Positions 51,795-62,055 of a stretch of 64,000 bases of DNA are shown piece after piece. Position numbers and translations under genes: made by a program. Origin of the DNA: Gari tellinella (taxonomy: Eukaryota > Mollusca > Bivalvia > Cardiida > Psammobiidae); contig OV277871.1 in assembly GCA_922989275.2 (NCBI GenBank), positions 28,840,693 to 28,904,692 on the forward strand, written 5' to 3'. Under the pieces are notes generated by a model, which searched no databases, was not told the origin of the DNA, and worked only from the letters and a program-made list of their open reading frames with translations. Position 1 is the first letter of the stretch. Every line of letters starts with the position of its first letter.

Positions 51795-54281
51795 GGGGCC
51801 CTACCGCATTACAGAGTTATCCCAATTTTTATCACGAGTTATCTCCCCTGATAAGGAAAAGGTTGTTTCCGGTTTAGTTAACGCATCTCATTGAGACGGT
51901 GTCGATAACGGTCATAAACGATTCGGAAAAGAATAGATCGAATGCGGTTTAATAGTTTGATACCTATATCTATATGCAGTCAAGCTCCCGTTTATCCCTA
52001 TGTATTTTAATGTATTCATTTTTTTAATGTCAAATGCGACGCTTATTTATTTCATCGTTTTTAGCAAACCGAAAGTAGCACTGATCATACTTTTTCTATA
52101 TAACAAAGAAGCTGACTTTTAACATACTTAACAGACACGGGTTTTCACCTCGGTAAAAGAACGTTAACATGGATTAAAAGTAGATCCTGATCAGATGGTT
52201 ACTATATAGGAACAGTTTCTATAATCAATGACTGTCCTCTCTGGTTCTTAAATGACATTATAGGTAGGTCTATAAATGCTGCCTATTACAGGTGAAAAAG
52301 GGGATATTTATTAAGACATTACCGGTATTAAATATAAACTTTGTATGATTCAGTTATTAATAATGACATGAATATTCATTAGCAAAGGGTTAAACTGATC
52401 TTTTAAAATATGTTGAATGGTAAACAGTTTCTTCAAAAATGTATATTTTGTTTGTTCATTATATACCAGCAGATTTTAGTTGACAGAAATTTCATAGAAA
52501 TAGTTCAGGCTGTCATGCTCATAGCGCACATGGATTTCACCTCTCAAGGCTTCTGCCCAGGGGCCATAGAGCGCAAAGCATCATCACAACTAACAACAGG
52601 AAGTAACCAATTAGCTAGAAATCGAATTGTATACTGACCCCCCCACTGGGGTGCAGCTGCTGTCCCATAGTCATCTCTGCTATGACAAGCCATAAAACGG
52701 AAGCTTAAGTCTTGGGTACACAGGCTGGAATCAAAACACACCAAACTATTTTTTTTTATATATAGGATCCACATTGTTATTCAAGTGGGGAATAAATTTT
52801 AATCTCCTATACCATGCACTCCTTCATGTGCAAAAGCTTAACCCATTACCCCCATCAGTATGCCTTTTACTCCTTTAATGAAGTCCACCTTCATAAGCAA
52901 CTAAATCCTCTTCATGCACTAAGCAGCCATAATTATGAAACATAGGTGATATTTTATGTCGTAGTGGGTGGTGCCTTAAAGCAGGATTAAAGTAAAGCAG
53001 TGTGCACCTTAAGGCGCATTATGTTTTACTTTCAACCTGCTTTAAGAGGTGACCTATATTAAATACTGAACACGGACTGTGGGGTAATTGGTTTAGGTAA
53101 TGGGTTTACCCATTACCCGATCGCCTGTTCCTACCTGGAAAGACAGGTGTCCATTAAAGGTAGATTGAAAAGTACATGCCACTTTACTTTCAGCTTGCTT
53201 TAAGCTATCATCTGCTAGGATATTCAATGTTTTTAATGTTGCACATTCATGCTAATAAAAACTTTGAATTAGAACTATTTCCTTCAATGGAGGCATAAAC
53301 CAAATGCGTATTTAAAGGGTTAATAGGAAATACATACCGTTTTAACAACATAAATACTTTAGATCCCCTCTCCTATCATTAAATGTGTACTCTATTGAAA
53401 ACTCAATGTTGAAAGTAAAGGATGTATTCAATCGTTTTAGTAGATTAAAACTTTATTTCTGTTGATCTTTTACCAGTTCACTAATTATAATAGGCTTAAA
53501 ACACTATCATTTATAAAAAGTTTGGAACCAGATAAGATGCAGCATATATACTAACAGGCTGATCAGGGGTAGAACTGTTTTTCACTCATATATGTTTTAA
53601 GTCAAAATTGATATCATGTTCTAAACTTTTATCAAGAAAGAAGGCAGTATTTTTTTTTAAATATTAACCCTTATCATGCTATTAGCATAATTGATCATTC
53701 CTACGGCATTTTTCCTTATTTAATCAGCTAAAGTAATAAATTAAATTATAGGTATTCATAGCGGGTAGGGTTTATGGTTGATTAACTGCAACCAGAATGT
53801 GCTATGACACATCCATGTAACGGGGTTTAACCCTTTACCCAATAGATGGTATTAGTTTTGAAGATAGGTGACCCCTTAATGCAGGTTAAGGTACATTCTG
53901 CTTTAAGCTATCATCTGCTGGGAGGTGAGGTGCAGATTGATGACTTATTTTAATAAACATATGAATAGATGATATGCATAGAACGGTATATCTATGGAAG
54001 TTTTTGTAAGTTTTATTGTAGGTAAAGTAAATGCATGTCTTAATTCTATTTTTTAACAATATGAGAGATTGCGCTTTCAATAATGTATAGCCAGGTTCTA
54101 CTGTATATAATATAAGCTCTACACTAACAAGCAGACGATCTCCTCAAATTCGTGTTTGAGGATAAAGGATTTTCGATACTATGTGTACTTCACTATTGAA
54201 CCGGAAACAACCGCTCATTCAGGGGGCGCTACTCTTATTACACTTTACATGCGGGGTAACTCTGTATATCGGTAGGGCCCC
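51795..54281. mobile_element. 2,487-bp inverted-repeat element, copy 2
   Basis: Same length and sequence as copy 1, offset 2,490 bp. Reading the two together I found one difference, G at 51390 against T at 53880. The right flank is ATT. The near-identity means a very recent duplication, or an assembly duplication. Confidence 0.85.
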
Positions 54282-54735
54282 ATTGATAAATTTCATGTTG
54301 TAATGATTTGTTCCACCTTCATCGAGGCTTTAATGGACATTTAATGAAGTTAGAAGTAATTGATGACATAAAGTATCGGTTAATATATTTATTTTCATGT
54401 GTAGGTTTTCTGAGCAACTTTTCTTATCTGTAGCGTTTACCGTTGCAAATACTTTACTTTAAGCATTATTTAGTGAAAATTGTGAGAATAGCTTCCATCC
54501 AAGATAATTTTGATAGTGGAACACTGGATGAAAGCTCATGCAAAAGCTCATATAGGAGTTTCCAGTGGTTACGTTCAACTAGCTTCATGCAACCATCTGT
54601 CTGAACCAATGTATACCCGATTATTGGAATGAACTCTCCCTGCATACTTACTGGAATATTTCATTATTGATATACAAGGGTGATCTAAAGACACTATAAT
54701 GTTTGTCCATTCGGCGATATATTTTATATGATATA
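54282..54735. other. no feature recognised
   Basis: CTTCCATCC..GGATGAAAG (about 54491-54533) is a weak hairpin; nothing else supported. Confidence 0.35.
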
Positions 54736-54802
54736 GCAAATAGTGCAGATTTTGATGAGACGCCGCGTAACGCGGCGTTTCATCAGGGTCTGCACTGTTT
54801 GC
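54736..54802. repeat. palindrome A, GATGAG subtype
   Basis: GCAAATAGTGCAGATTTTGA, TGAGACGCCGCGTAACGCGG and CGTTTCATCAGGGTCTGCAC, CTGTTTGC. One mismatch in the stem (C to T in GCGTTTC). Confidence 0.8.
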
Positions 54803-55511
54803 CAATGTTCACTTTAGTATATAGACACTAGTCTAAAATGGGTAAAACAGGAAGTCGTGTAAGATTTTAGTTTTCATAATTGCAGGACTTAACTACAGAT
54901 AGAAATTATTTTGTTTGGAAACAAACTCCCCAAATGTTGCATTTAACAATGTGGTTCTAAAAATGGAACATTCTCCATCCCAGACAATTCCATTACGAGT
55001 CCTTTATTTCTTATAACGCTAACGAGTAGGCAAATTTATTTGTTTATTTAAGTCTCATACATTTACAACCAAAGAATTCAAGTCATACAACACATATAAA
55101 TTGTAACGAACCATTCATAACTTGAATTGTAAGAGATTATATACATGTTATAACATAAATTATACGTTGCGAGTGTTGAATAACACCCATTGTTTATTTC
55201 TCGTATATAACTAGTGGTTTAACTATGCAAATGAGGTTGTCGTACCAAAATGTGCATTTCTACGCACTGTCAAAATGTGTAAACAAGTTTGACGTCAAGC
55301 GACATTTATATCCACGTTTGAGTGGCAATAGATGGGAAGGGACAGAGAATACTTGTTCCCTTGATTTATTTTGAAAAAATCGGAATTAATATTGGATCTG
55401 CCTTTTGCAAGCTTACTCATTTAGGCGGTCTATTCACGCGTCCTCGATTGACTTATATAATGAAGCTAGCAATCAAAATAAATATCGAGATAGTAAAAAC
55501 AATATTGCCAG
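54803..55511. other. 5' flank of the third LINE, unassigned
   Basis: AATTCAAGTC and ACTTGAATTG (55075-55135) form a weak inverted pair. No ORF1 or endonuclease sequence can be seen. Confidence 0.35.
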
Positions 55512-55722
55512 GTTGTGTAATATGGACCGGATGGCATTAGCCCTAGAGTACTGAAGGAACTCAGCTCTGTATTATGTACACCACTGGCAATACTATTTAG
55601 AAAATCATTTAGTGATGCACAGATTCCAGAGGAATGAAAGTTTGCAAATATAACTGCATTATTAAAAAACGGAGATAAAAAAAGAGCCGAGTAAGTACAG
55701 ACCAGTAAGTTTAACTTGCATA

Positions 55723-56220
55723 GTGTGCAAAGTGCTTGAACGTCTTATCAGAGAGAACATGATTAATCATATGAAAGAAAACAATTTATTCAGTGAGAAA
55801 CAATTTGATTTCATCCCCAAAAGATCAACCGTATTGCAACTCCTGACAGTATTAGACAAATGGACTGAGACTATAGACTCTGGTGGACATGTAGACGTAA
55901 CATATTGTGATTTCATGAAGGCTTTTGATAAAGTAAGTCATAGACTACTGATCCACGAACTCAATATATATGGTTTTGGAGAACAGTATATTAAATGGAT
56001 AGAAACCTTCCTTGAAAACAGAAAACAAACTGTAAGAGTTAATGATGAATCATCAAGCCCTAAAGATGTTACAAGTGGAATTCCTCAAGGATTTGTATTA
56101 GGACCTCTACTATTTGTTATATTCATTAATGTCCCGGACAGCCTTCAGAATAACAGTGATATCTATCTTTATGCAGATGATATAAAAATATTTAGGGAAA
56201 TAAGAAAAATGGAGGACTGA
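55723..56220 (+). pseudogene. third LINE: reverse transcriptase core
   Basis: 165 codons: VCKVLERLIRENMINHM, CDFMKAFDKVSHRLL with the first catalytic Asp, SGIPQGFVLGPLLFVIFIN and LYADDIKIFREI with the catalytic pair. The usual S in QGSVLGP is F. It stops at a TGA where most relatives have Cys. Confidence 0.88.
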
Positions 56221-56233
56221 GAAAAGCTTTAAG

Positions 56234-57260
56234 GTACTTCGCATATGCGCGTAGTTTCCATACGATTGTTATGAAAATTGTCATGAAGAATGATAATAGC
56301 CTAAGAAACAATGTGTGTAAATATAGGCAAAATTTATCGTGTGGTTTGTCTTTAAGGTCTTTTTTCTGACAAAAACCTAGAATTTTGATGATTTTGTTTT
56401 TCTTAAAAATGAATAAAGCTAATGACTATAAGTCTCGCCCAATAAGTAGTCCACAACATTCATTACAAGAAAAGCTAAAAACATTTTGAATAAAGGTGTT
56501 CAGAAAGATGTTATCAGCTATTTAAATTTTGCAAAATGCTAAAAAATTGAATTACAAAAAACTGACTCATTCAATGTATATTTGTTTTCATTTTATTCAA
56601 ATATATGGTTGATGAACTAGTCAGTCTGAAAAAATTAGAAAATATTACAGTCAGGATTTGTTGTAATAACATATTTTCTTATTAAAATGTGGGATATTTG
56701 TTGTTTAGATACAGTTACCTACCTTAGAATTAAAACTTTGTCATTAAAATGCATTATTATTTATTCATGGACTTGCATACAAGGTTTATTATATTGTTTG
56801 AACATAATTATAATGGGCAATATCGATCTTGAAAAGGTTAGCGTATTGATAAGCTTCAAGGTGTGTGGCTTTATAGTTCGATCAAATCGTTTACATGTAT
56901 ACCGATTTAATTGACTTGTAAGTCATTAAACTAAAACGTACAGGTAAGTGGACATATACTTGGACCGTAAACATCACTAGTACTAATCAACGAAGACTAA
57001 ACATAACATGTCTCTTGAATTGACAAGTCAATAAATCGGACACTAAAAAAAAATATTTGGATCGGATGGGTCTCGAACCTATGACCTTTCGATTGCTAGT
57101 CAACCACTATAGTCAACCACTATACTAACTGCGCTATGAAGGATTATACTAATTTATATCAACATTTCCTTTATATAATTTTCTAGTATAAACACGTAGG
57201 AAAAAAGTCTGTGTCGTCCAGACGCATATCCGCTCGCCCGCAAGACCGACTTCCGGTAGC
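56234..57260. mobile_element. 1,027-bp insertion inside the third LINE
   Basis: GAAAAGCTTTAAG before it (56221-56233) and GAAAGGCCTTAAG after it (57261-57273) match at 11 of 13 positions and look like an aged target duplication. The LINE protein resumes with DWSVKWQLKFQP (about 57289). The insert contains a tRNA-like SINE head near its right side; the rest is unrecognised. Confidence 0.65.
57045..57145 (-). mobile_element. tRNA-like SINE head with pol III terminator
   Basis: On the minus strand, TAGCGCAGTTAGTATAGTGG is an A-box region and GGTTCGAGACC (57069-57079) a canonical B box, followed by TTTTTTTTT (57045-57053). The anticodon-loop position reads CTAGCAA (AGC, nominally Ala). A 13-bp duplication (57098-57110 and 57111-57123) disrupts the D/anticodon region and the acceptor ends do not pair, so this is not a functional tRNA. 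Confidence 0.65.
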
Positions 57261-57344
57261 GAAAGGCCTTAAGAAGATATTTATGTATGCATGACTGGTC
57301 TGTGAAATGGCAATTAAAGTTCCAACCTTGACAAGTGTAAAACA

Positions 57345-57722
57345 ATGAGCATTAACAATAAATTAGAGGGAAATACTTACCAATACAGTTTAAAAAGCAA
57401 CATGCCATCCATGGAACGATCAAAAGCAGAAAAAGATATAGGAGTAATAATCGATTGTAAATTGGACTTTGAAGAGCATATTTCGGAGAAAATAAACAAG
57501 GCAAACTCAATACTAGGACTGATTCGTAGATCTTTTGAATATCTGAACAAGGACACTATGGTTATGCTATATAAAACTCTAGTAAGACCGCATATTGAGT
57601 ACGCTAATCAAGTGTGGGCACCATATAAGAAAAAACAAACCTTGACATGTTTGAAAATGTACAAAGGAGAGGCACAATATTTATTCCTGAATTTTATGAA
57701 AAACCATATGAAGAGAGATTAA
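57345..57722 (+). pseudogene. third LINE: thumb region
   Basis: EKDIGVIIDCKLDFEEHISE, KANSILGLIRRSF and LYKTLVRPHIEYANQVWAPY are standard motifs after the reverse transcriptase palm. Confidence 0.8.
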
Positions 57723-57904
57723 AACTGTTAAAATTACCAAGTCTAGCCTATCGTAGACTCCGTGGTGACATGATAATGTGCTACAAGATACTGACAAATA
57801 AATGTGACTACGATCAAAACAACCTATTTACTAGGAGAAATGAGGTGACAAGAGGTAACACCAGAGGTCATGACTATATGCTCTTTAAAAAAGAGCACGA
57901 CTAA
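57647..57904 (+). pseudogene. third LINE: C-terminal part, other frame
   Basis: FENVQRRGTIFIPEFYEKPY, ERLKLLKLPSLAYRRLRGDM and YKILTNKCDYD continue the protein after a frameshift near 57650. Confidence 0.8.
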
Positions 57905-57936
57905 ATATCAGAAAACATTCATTCAGCTATAGATGT

Positions 57937-58125
57937 ATGGATATCTGGAACAGTTTACCTCCAACAGTAGTGAAAGCGCAAACAGTAAGAACGTTTGAAA
58001 TTAGGCTTGACAACTTTTGGAGTGATCAAGACATTAAATATGACTATAGGGCAACAGTGATTAAGGGTCTCAGTATAAACCAAGAAGATCATAATGAAGA
58101 ACCAGAGCTGGTGTTACAGGACTGA
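57937..58125 (+). pseudogene. third LINE: C-terminal end
   Basis: IWNSLPPTVVKAQTVRTFEI and RLDNFWSDQ are the final conserved motifs of this LINE group. Confidence 0.78.
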
Positions 58126-58165
58126 CCTTCTACCAGAATCAACTATGTAACTATGTATGTTATAA

Positions 58166-58317
58166 ACAGAATCTAACATTCGAGTTCATAATTTATTGGA
58201 TTTATAAAAGTCGTCTTTTAGAAAACGATAAAAACTCGGCTAGCCTCTTTTTATCGTTTTATAAAATACTCGATTTATAAATCCAATAAATTATGAACAC
58301 TCATGTAAGATCCTGTA
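58166..58317. mobile_element. fold-back element, 152 bp
   Basis: ACAGAATCTAACATTCGAGT, TCATAATTTATTGGATTTAT and AAAACGATAAAAA pair with TTTTTATCGTTTT, ATAAATCCAATAAATTATGA and ATGTAAGATCCTGT. The tip is near CTCGGCTAGCC. It starts right after the LINE tail. Confidence 0.82.
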
Positions 58318-58325
58318 TGACAACA

Positions 58326-58641
58326 TACAGTACTGAACCTTATTAAATTAAATTGATAATCGCAAGCGAATTGCCATCGAATTGCCATCGAATGGCGCGC
58401 TTCAAAAAACAGATCCTACGTTTGAATATTTTTAAGCGAATTTTCAGAAGCGGTTGTGACAAAAATGGAATCGAAAAAAACAACGAAGGCATATTTGCGA
58501 ACGTTTGTGAGATACACCAGTCAAGAAAACTTACCATCGGGTAAAGTTAGTAATGTGAATCGCTAGTGAATTGCCATCGAATTGCAAGCGAAATGCAAGC
58601 GAATCGCAAAAATTGTTAATTTAATAAGATTCAGTACTGTA
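58326..58641. mobile_element. TA-flanked MITE with CAGTACTGAA ends
   Basis: TACAGTACTGAACCTTATTA and TAATAAGATTCAGTACTGTA; 316 bp. Next to each end lie direct repeats of a 9-11-bp word: CGAATTGCCAT three times on the left, CGAATTGC/CGAAATGC/CGAATCGC on the right. Tc1/mariner-like ends; no transposase. Confidence 0.82.
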
Positions 58642-58678
58642 TCATTACATTACGCGAGGCAATGATGACCTTTTCATG

Positions 58679-58719
58679 CAGTTTGGATACTGATGAGACG
58701 CCGCGTCCAAACTATTTGA
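58679..58719. repeat. palindrome A lacking most of the right arm
   Basis: GCAGTTTGGATACTGATGAG then ACGCCGCGTCCAAACTATTT. Confidence 0.6.
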
Positions 58720-59040
58720 CACTCTGTCCTATTTTGTAAATATTGACAAATTCTTTTTCTTTTTTCGAAACAGTGGCAGACAACAAAAGTTGCTGCATAT
58801 GAAAATATTCCCCAGCATGCAATGAATTAAAAGAGTTATTGAGTATTTTTGGCCCAGTGTCAAGCATTTCCTTAATCTTATGACCAACGGACATTAGGCA
58901 ACGGTGGGATCTCTTGTCACACTGAAGCATTCTGGACCTTTAACATGTACCACGAAATTTAATTGTCGTCTGCGAAATGTGCCGTCTGCTGTTCTTTTCC
59001 ATTATCCTGCCTTTTCTTTCAGTAAAAGTATATTCTGAAT

Positions 59041-59110
59041 GCCAAACAGTTTGAGTCCGGATGAGACGCCGAGTTACTCGGCGTCTCATCTGGGTCCCAA
59101 ACTGTTTGCA
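59041..59110. repeat. palindrome A, GATGAG subtype (GAGTTACTC tip)
   Basis: GCCAAACAGTTTGAGTCCGG, ATGAGACGCCGAG and CTCGGCGTCTCATCTGGGTC..CAAACTGTTTGC. Confidence 0.85.
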
Positions 59111-59371
59111 ACAGTTCTCAGAATTTCGCGCGCAGAGTGCAGAAATGTCCGGCAACCAGCAATCTAGTCATTATTGGGATAATAACATTTCGATCATGTG
59201 ATTCTCGCCCAACAATGATCCGGCTATTATTGCCAAGAACAGAGGTGATCGAATTAGACCATGCCAATGCTAAGAAATCGATCGCGGTTATTATCCCTTT
59301 AAATAACCATCGGGCTTTAACCTTGTCGTGATACATGTACGCGTGACTCTACTTTGTTGTTATGTATTTTG
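59111..59371. other. no gene; unassigned
   Basis: ATAATAACATTTCGATCATG (59179) and CGATCGCGGTTATTATCCC (59280) form a weak inverted pair about 100 bp apart, possibly a decayed MITE. Confidence 0.4.
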
Positions 59372-59438
59372 ACAAATATTTTAGATCCAGAACAGACGCC
59401 GAGTAACTCGGCGTCTGTTCAGGGTCTAAATATTTGCC
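59372..59438. repeat. palindrome A with mirrored GAACAG variant
   Basis: CAAATATTTTAGATCCAGAA, CAGACGCCGAGTAACTCGGC and GTCTGTTCAGGGTCTAAATA TTTG. TGATCAG is replaced by GAACAG in the left arm and, correspondingly, CTGATCA by CTGTTC in the right. Confidence 0.8.
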
Positions 59439-59861
59439 ATTTGTATAATATAGTACATTTGTATTATGGTTTACAGAATATCATGCTGAAAATAGAAGTG
59501 GAAAGATGCTGCACGTGGCATTTTCAGAAGCATACGATAATTATCGTCTGGTTCAAAAATGTCGCCTGTGCCATATTTATGGTTACCCTTTTAATCATTG
59601 TCTCAAGAATATTTTAACCCGAGCGGAGAACAGTTTTTGATCCTGATTAGAAATCGTGTGCCAGTTTGCGCACCTTCTCAACGCCAAGGCATCGTCCGCA
59701 TTATAGAGGGTTTCGTCTAAAATATGTTTTTGAGTCAGAGGTCCCATGTATTAGTGCTATAGAGCACTATACTGGACATGCAAAAGAAACAGATGGCTCT
59801 ATCGAAACAGAGTAAGGCATCGCCCGGGTTCCTCTTGATCCACCCACCTCTCTCTTGGACA
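59439..59861. other. no gene; unassigned
   Basis: TTTTTGATCCTGATTAGAAATC at about 59633 is a remnant palindrome A arm; nothing else supported. Confidence 0.4.
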
Positions 59862-60090
59862 TTAACCCATATGTGCCCACGATCCCATATATGGGGTATA
59901 GGCAAACAGTGTAGACTCTGATCAGACGTCGCATTATGCGGCGTCTGATCAGAGTTTACAATGTTTGCTGATAGGAATTTCAATATAAAACAAAATGAAA
60001 ATGAAAATGTTGACCAGGCATCCCTTTGATAAAAAATGGACTAATCCAATCTATAAACATGGACTGATCCACTGGGCACAAATGGGTTAA
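59862..60090 (+). mobile_element. TTAA-flanked MITE (CCCATATGTG ends) carrying palindrome A
   Basis: TTAACCCATATGTGCCCACG and GGCACAAATGGGTTAA; 229 bp. Palindrome A 59902-59968 of the GTAGACTCTGATCAG subtype, GCATTATGC tip. Sister of 41178-41378. Confidence 0.88.
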
Positions 60091-60581
60091 CGCAAAGTTG
60101 ACAGAAATGGACGTGAATAAAAACAAAACATTTAGGGCCCTTTAAATAAAGAAATATCGATACAAGTGTTAGATAGATATTTAGTTTTGGTCGTAATCAG
60201 AATCTTAACTGTCAAGTCGCATTGTGGTGCCATTGACAATGAGAAAGTAAAATTGCTCCACTTCATTCGAACAAACTAAGCGGTTTTGTATGCAATAACC
60301 AGGGGCCCGTCTTACGAAATGTCATACCGGTATTACAATAATGGTTGCAAGTCAAAACTTTGAAATGCATCTAATTTTTTATTTCTCAATCCAATCATGT
60401 CTTGTGACATTTCATTTGAATCTGCTGTTTAAGACGAGTCCAAAGGGATTTCACTTGAAACGATTAGATGGAGAAACGGCGGTAGGACGGCCCCTGAGTA
60501 CTAAAAAACTAGTATTTTTCTTTTTGTCTTATGGTTTGCGCAATTTTTATTTAATTTCTTTATTCATTTGTCTAATTTCAG
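60091..60581. other. no feature recognised
   Basis: A frame open from 60341 runs into the candidate exon below but carries no recognisable domain. Confidence 0.35.
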
Positions 60582-60670
60582 GAAACTCTTGGACAAGTTG
60601 CCCGACCCTGCACTCAGCGCTTTCACGTCGGGAGAGTGATTCCGTGGCCTATTGTTTACGACACCCTCCT
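60582..60670 (+). other. candidate internal exon (89 bp)
   Basis: Preceded by a long pyrimidine-rich tract ending TGTCTAATTTCAG and followed by GTGAGTATT, i.e. good acceptor and donor signals. The 89 bp are clearly richer in G and C than the surroundings and stay open in two frames (one reads ETLGQVARPCTQRFHVGRVI). No homology recognised and no partner exon found in the window. Confidence 0.3.
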
Positions 60671-60726
60671 GTGAGTATTACCAAAGTCTAGTCTATATCG
60701 ACCAACTATTCATTAGCCTTAGCATG

Positions 60727-61092
60727 TACAGTATAACCCGGCTTATCCGACACCTGGTTTATCCAGAAACCTGCTTTATCTGAAAATGATTTTCGGACCC
60801 AATGTTGAATAGCAAAAGTCGAACTTTACTATCTTGAACACGTTTAAGTCGCGGTAACCCGTATTTCTTTAGATGAATTTCTATATCTCAATGTCGCTAA
60901 AGTTGAAATACCCCGTATTTCAAAGTTAAAACGTGAGTTACCGCGCTTTGACTTTGAAATACGTGTATGTTCCACTTAAGCGAGTATGAAATATCATATT
61001 TATTATCTAAAACCTGCTTTGACCGGCACACTGCTTTATCCGACATCATCAGTTAGTACCGATGGATGCCGGATAATGCAGGTTATATTGTA
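60727..61092. mobile_element. TA-flanked pogo/Tigger-like MITE
   Basis: TACAGTATAACCCGGCTTAT and ATAATGCAGGTTATATTGTA; 366 bp. CCTGGTTTATCC, CCTGCTTTATCTG and CTGCTTTATCCGAC words repeat near both ends. The CAGT.TAACCCGGCTTATCCG end is typical of pogo/Tigger-class elements. No transposase frame. Confidence 0.75.
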
Positions 61093-61123
61093 AATCTTAA
61101 CGCACAGATGGCTGCTAAATGCT

Positions 61124-61179
61124 GTACAAAAGTAATGCAAAAAGCTCCGATATGAGCTTTTTGCATTACTTTTGTACCG
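61124..61179. repeat. perfect hairpin with AAAGCTC tip
   Basis: TACAAAAGTAATGCAAAAAG CTC and GAGCTTTTTGCATTACTTTT GTA enclose CGATAT. The order AAAGTAA..GCA..AAAGCTC recalls palindrome C. Confidence 0.85.
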
Positions 61180-61746
61180 CAATAAGAAGCGCATGTCGCA
61201 AAAATGTTCCGTCCATTTTGTTGCGACCGGTTTGTGGTAACACTGTATCTTCCATGTTGCTGAGTAGCGAAATGGATACTGACGGTGTGGTGCGATGCTT
61301 TTACTTTGTTGCTGGTAGTAGTAATAATCGATATTGCAAATTTAAACGAGTGGCGTGTGTATTAATATGACATTTGTATGTGATTCTCCGGGTGACAGCG
61401 TGTGAAACTAGTACCTATGTTGGCTGGTATATATCGGATTATCGGTTATAGTAGCGACTAAAATGTAAGTAAACATTGTTTTAAAGGTTTTTTTTTACTG
61501 TGGTATTTTGGTATTTACAATGTGTAAGCTGGTGTATACTGGTTATAAGTAGGTTTAGGCATGGTTCGCCGATATTTCCTGGTTGCGTAATTGATACGTT
61601 TTCTAGACATGAAGGCTTGCTCTCAGGTCCCAAGAATGGCCCCAGTTAAGTCATTAACCCCAGGAGTATCCCAGTTTCCAACCAGGCGTAGTATATAACA
61701 TGATTTGAATATTTAAGGTTTATTATTAACAATAAATTTCAAAATG
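61180..61746. other. no feature recognised
   Basis: No supported ORF or repeat. Confidence 0.35.
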
Positions 61747-61814
61747 ACAAACAGAGCAGACCCTGATCAGAGGGCTCATACAGGAGCCCTCTGATCAGAG
61801 TATACACTGTTTGC
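61747..61814. repeat. palindrome A, AGGGCTC-tip subtype
   Basis: ACAAACAGAGCAGACCCTGA, TCAGAGGGCTCATACAGGAG and CCCTCTGATCAGAGTATACA CTGTTTGC. Confidence 0.82.
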
Positions 61815-61854
61815 ATAAAGAAAGTGTACTAGTCACATTAACGAAGGTTGAAGC

Positions 61855-61900
61855 AATACGGAAGTAAAGCAGAGGAACTATCTGCTTTACTTTCGTCCTG
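61855..61900. repeat. shortened palindrome B-like hairpin
   Basis: GGAAGTAAAGCAGAGGAACT and ATCTGCTTTACTTTCGTCCT. Confidence 0.6.
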
Positions 61901-62055
61901 CTTTTCAGTAGACATGTTTCGATGTTTCCAGGTTAGATGGTTAAGTAAAGCATGTTTGTCTAGACAGTGGGAATTGGTCTTAAAACATTCAACCCTAGCG
62001 ACGAGTATACTCGTCATTAATAAACAATGCGCCTGTGAAGAGTACACTTGCCCTA

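Larger units (their letters stand above)
55512..58165 (+). pseudogene. third LINE: 5'-truncated, frame-broken reverse transcriptase copy
   Basis: The recognisable sequence starts at YGPDGISPRVLKEL (about 55517), the beginning of the reverse transcriptase, so the endonuclease is gone. In-frame stops (EE* and AE*), a frameshift near 55685, a 1-kb insertion at 56234-57260 and a further frameshift near 57650 inactivate it. The C-terminal sequence ends at 58125; the 3' end AACTATGTAACTATGTATG (58141-58159) looks like an octamer-type LINE tail. Motif wording (YADD, WxxLPxxVV, RRLRGDMI) differs from both other LINEs, so this is a third family. Confidence 0.82.

Noticed and set aside
49305..54281. 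Segmental duplication of host DNA as the only explanation
   Set aside because: The duplicated unit begins and ends exactly at mirrored GGGGCCCTACCG ends, so its limits are those of a transposable element, although the doubling itself may still be by recombination or an assembly error.
60341..60691. 116-codon ORF as a whole gene
   Set aside because: Most of it is AT-rich sequence and the polypyrimidine tract before the candidate exon; only 60582-60670 was kept, as a possible exon.
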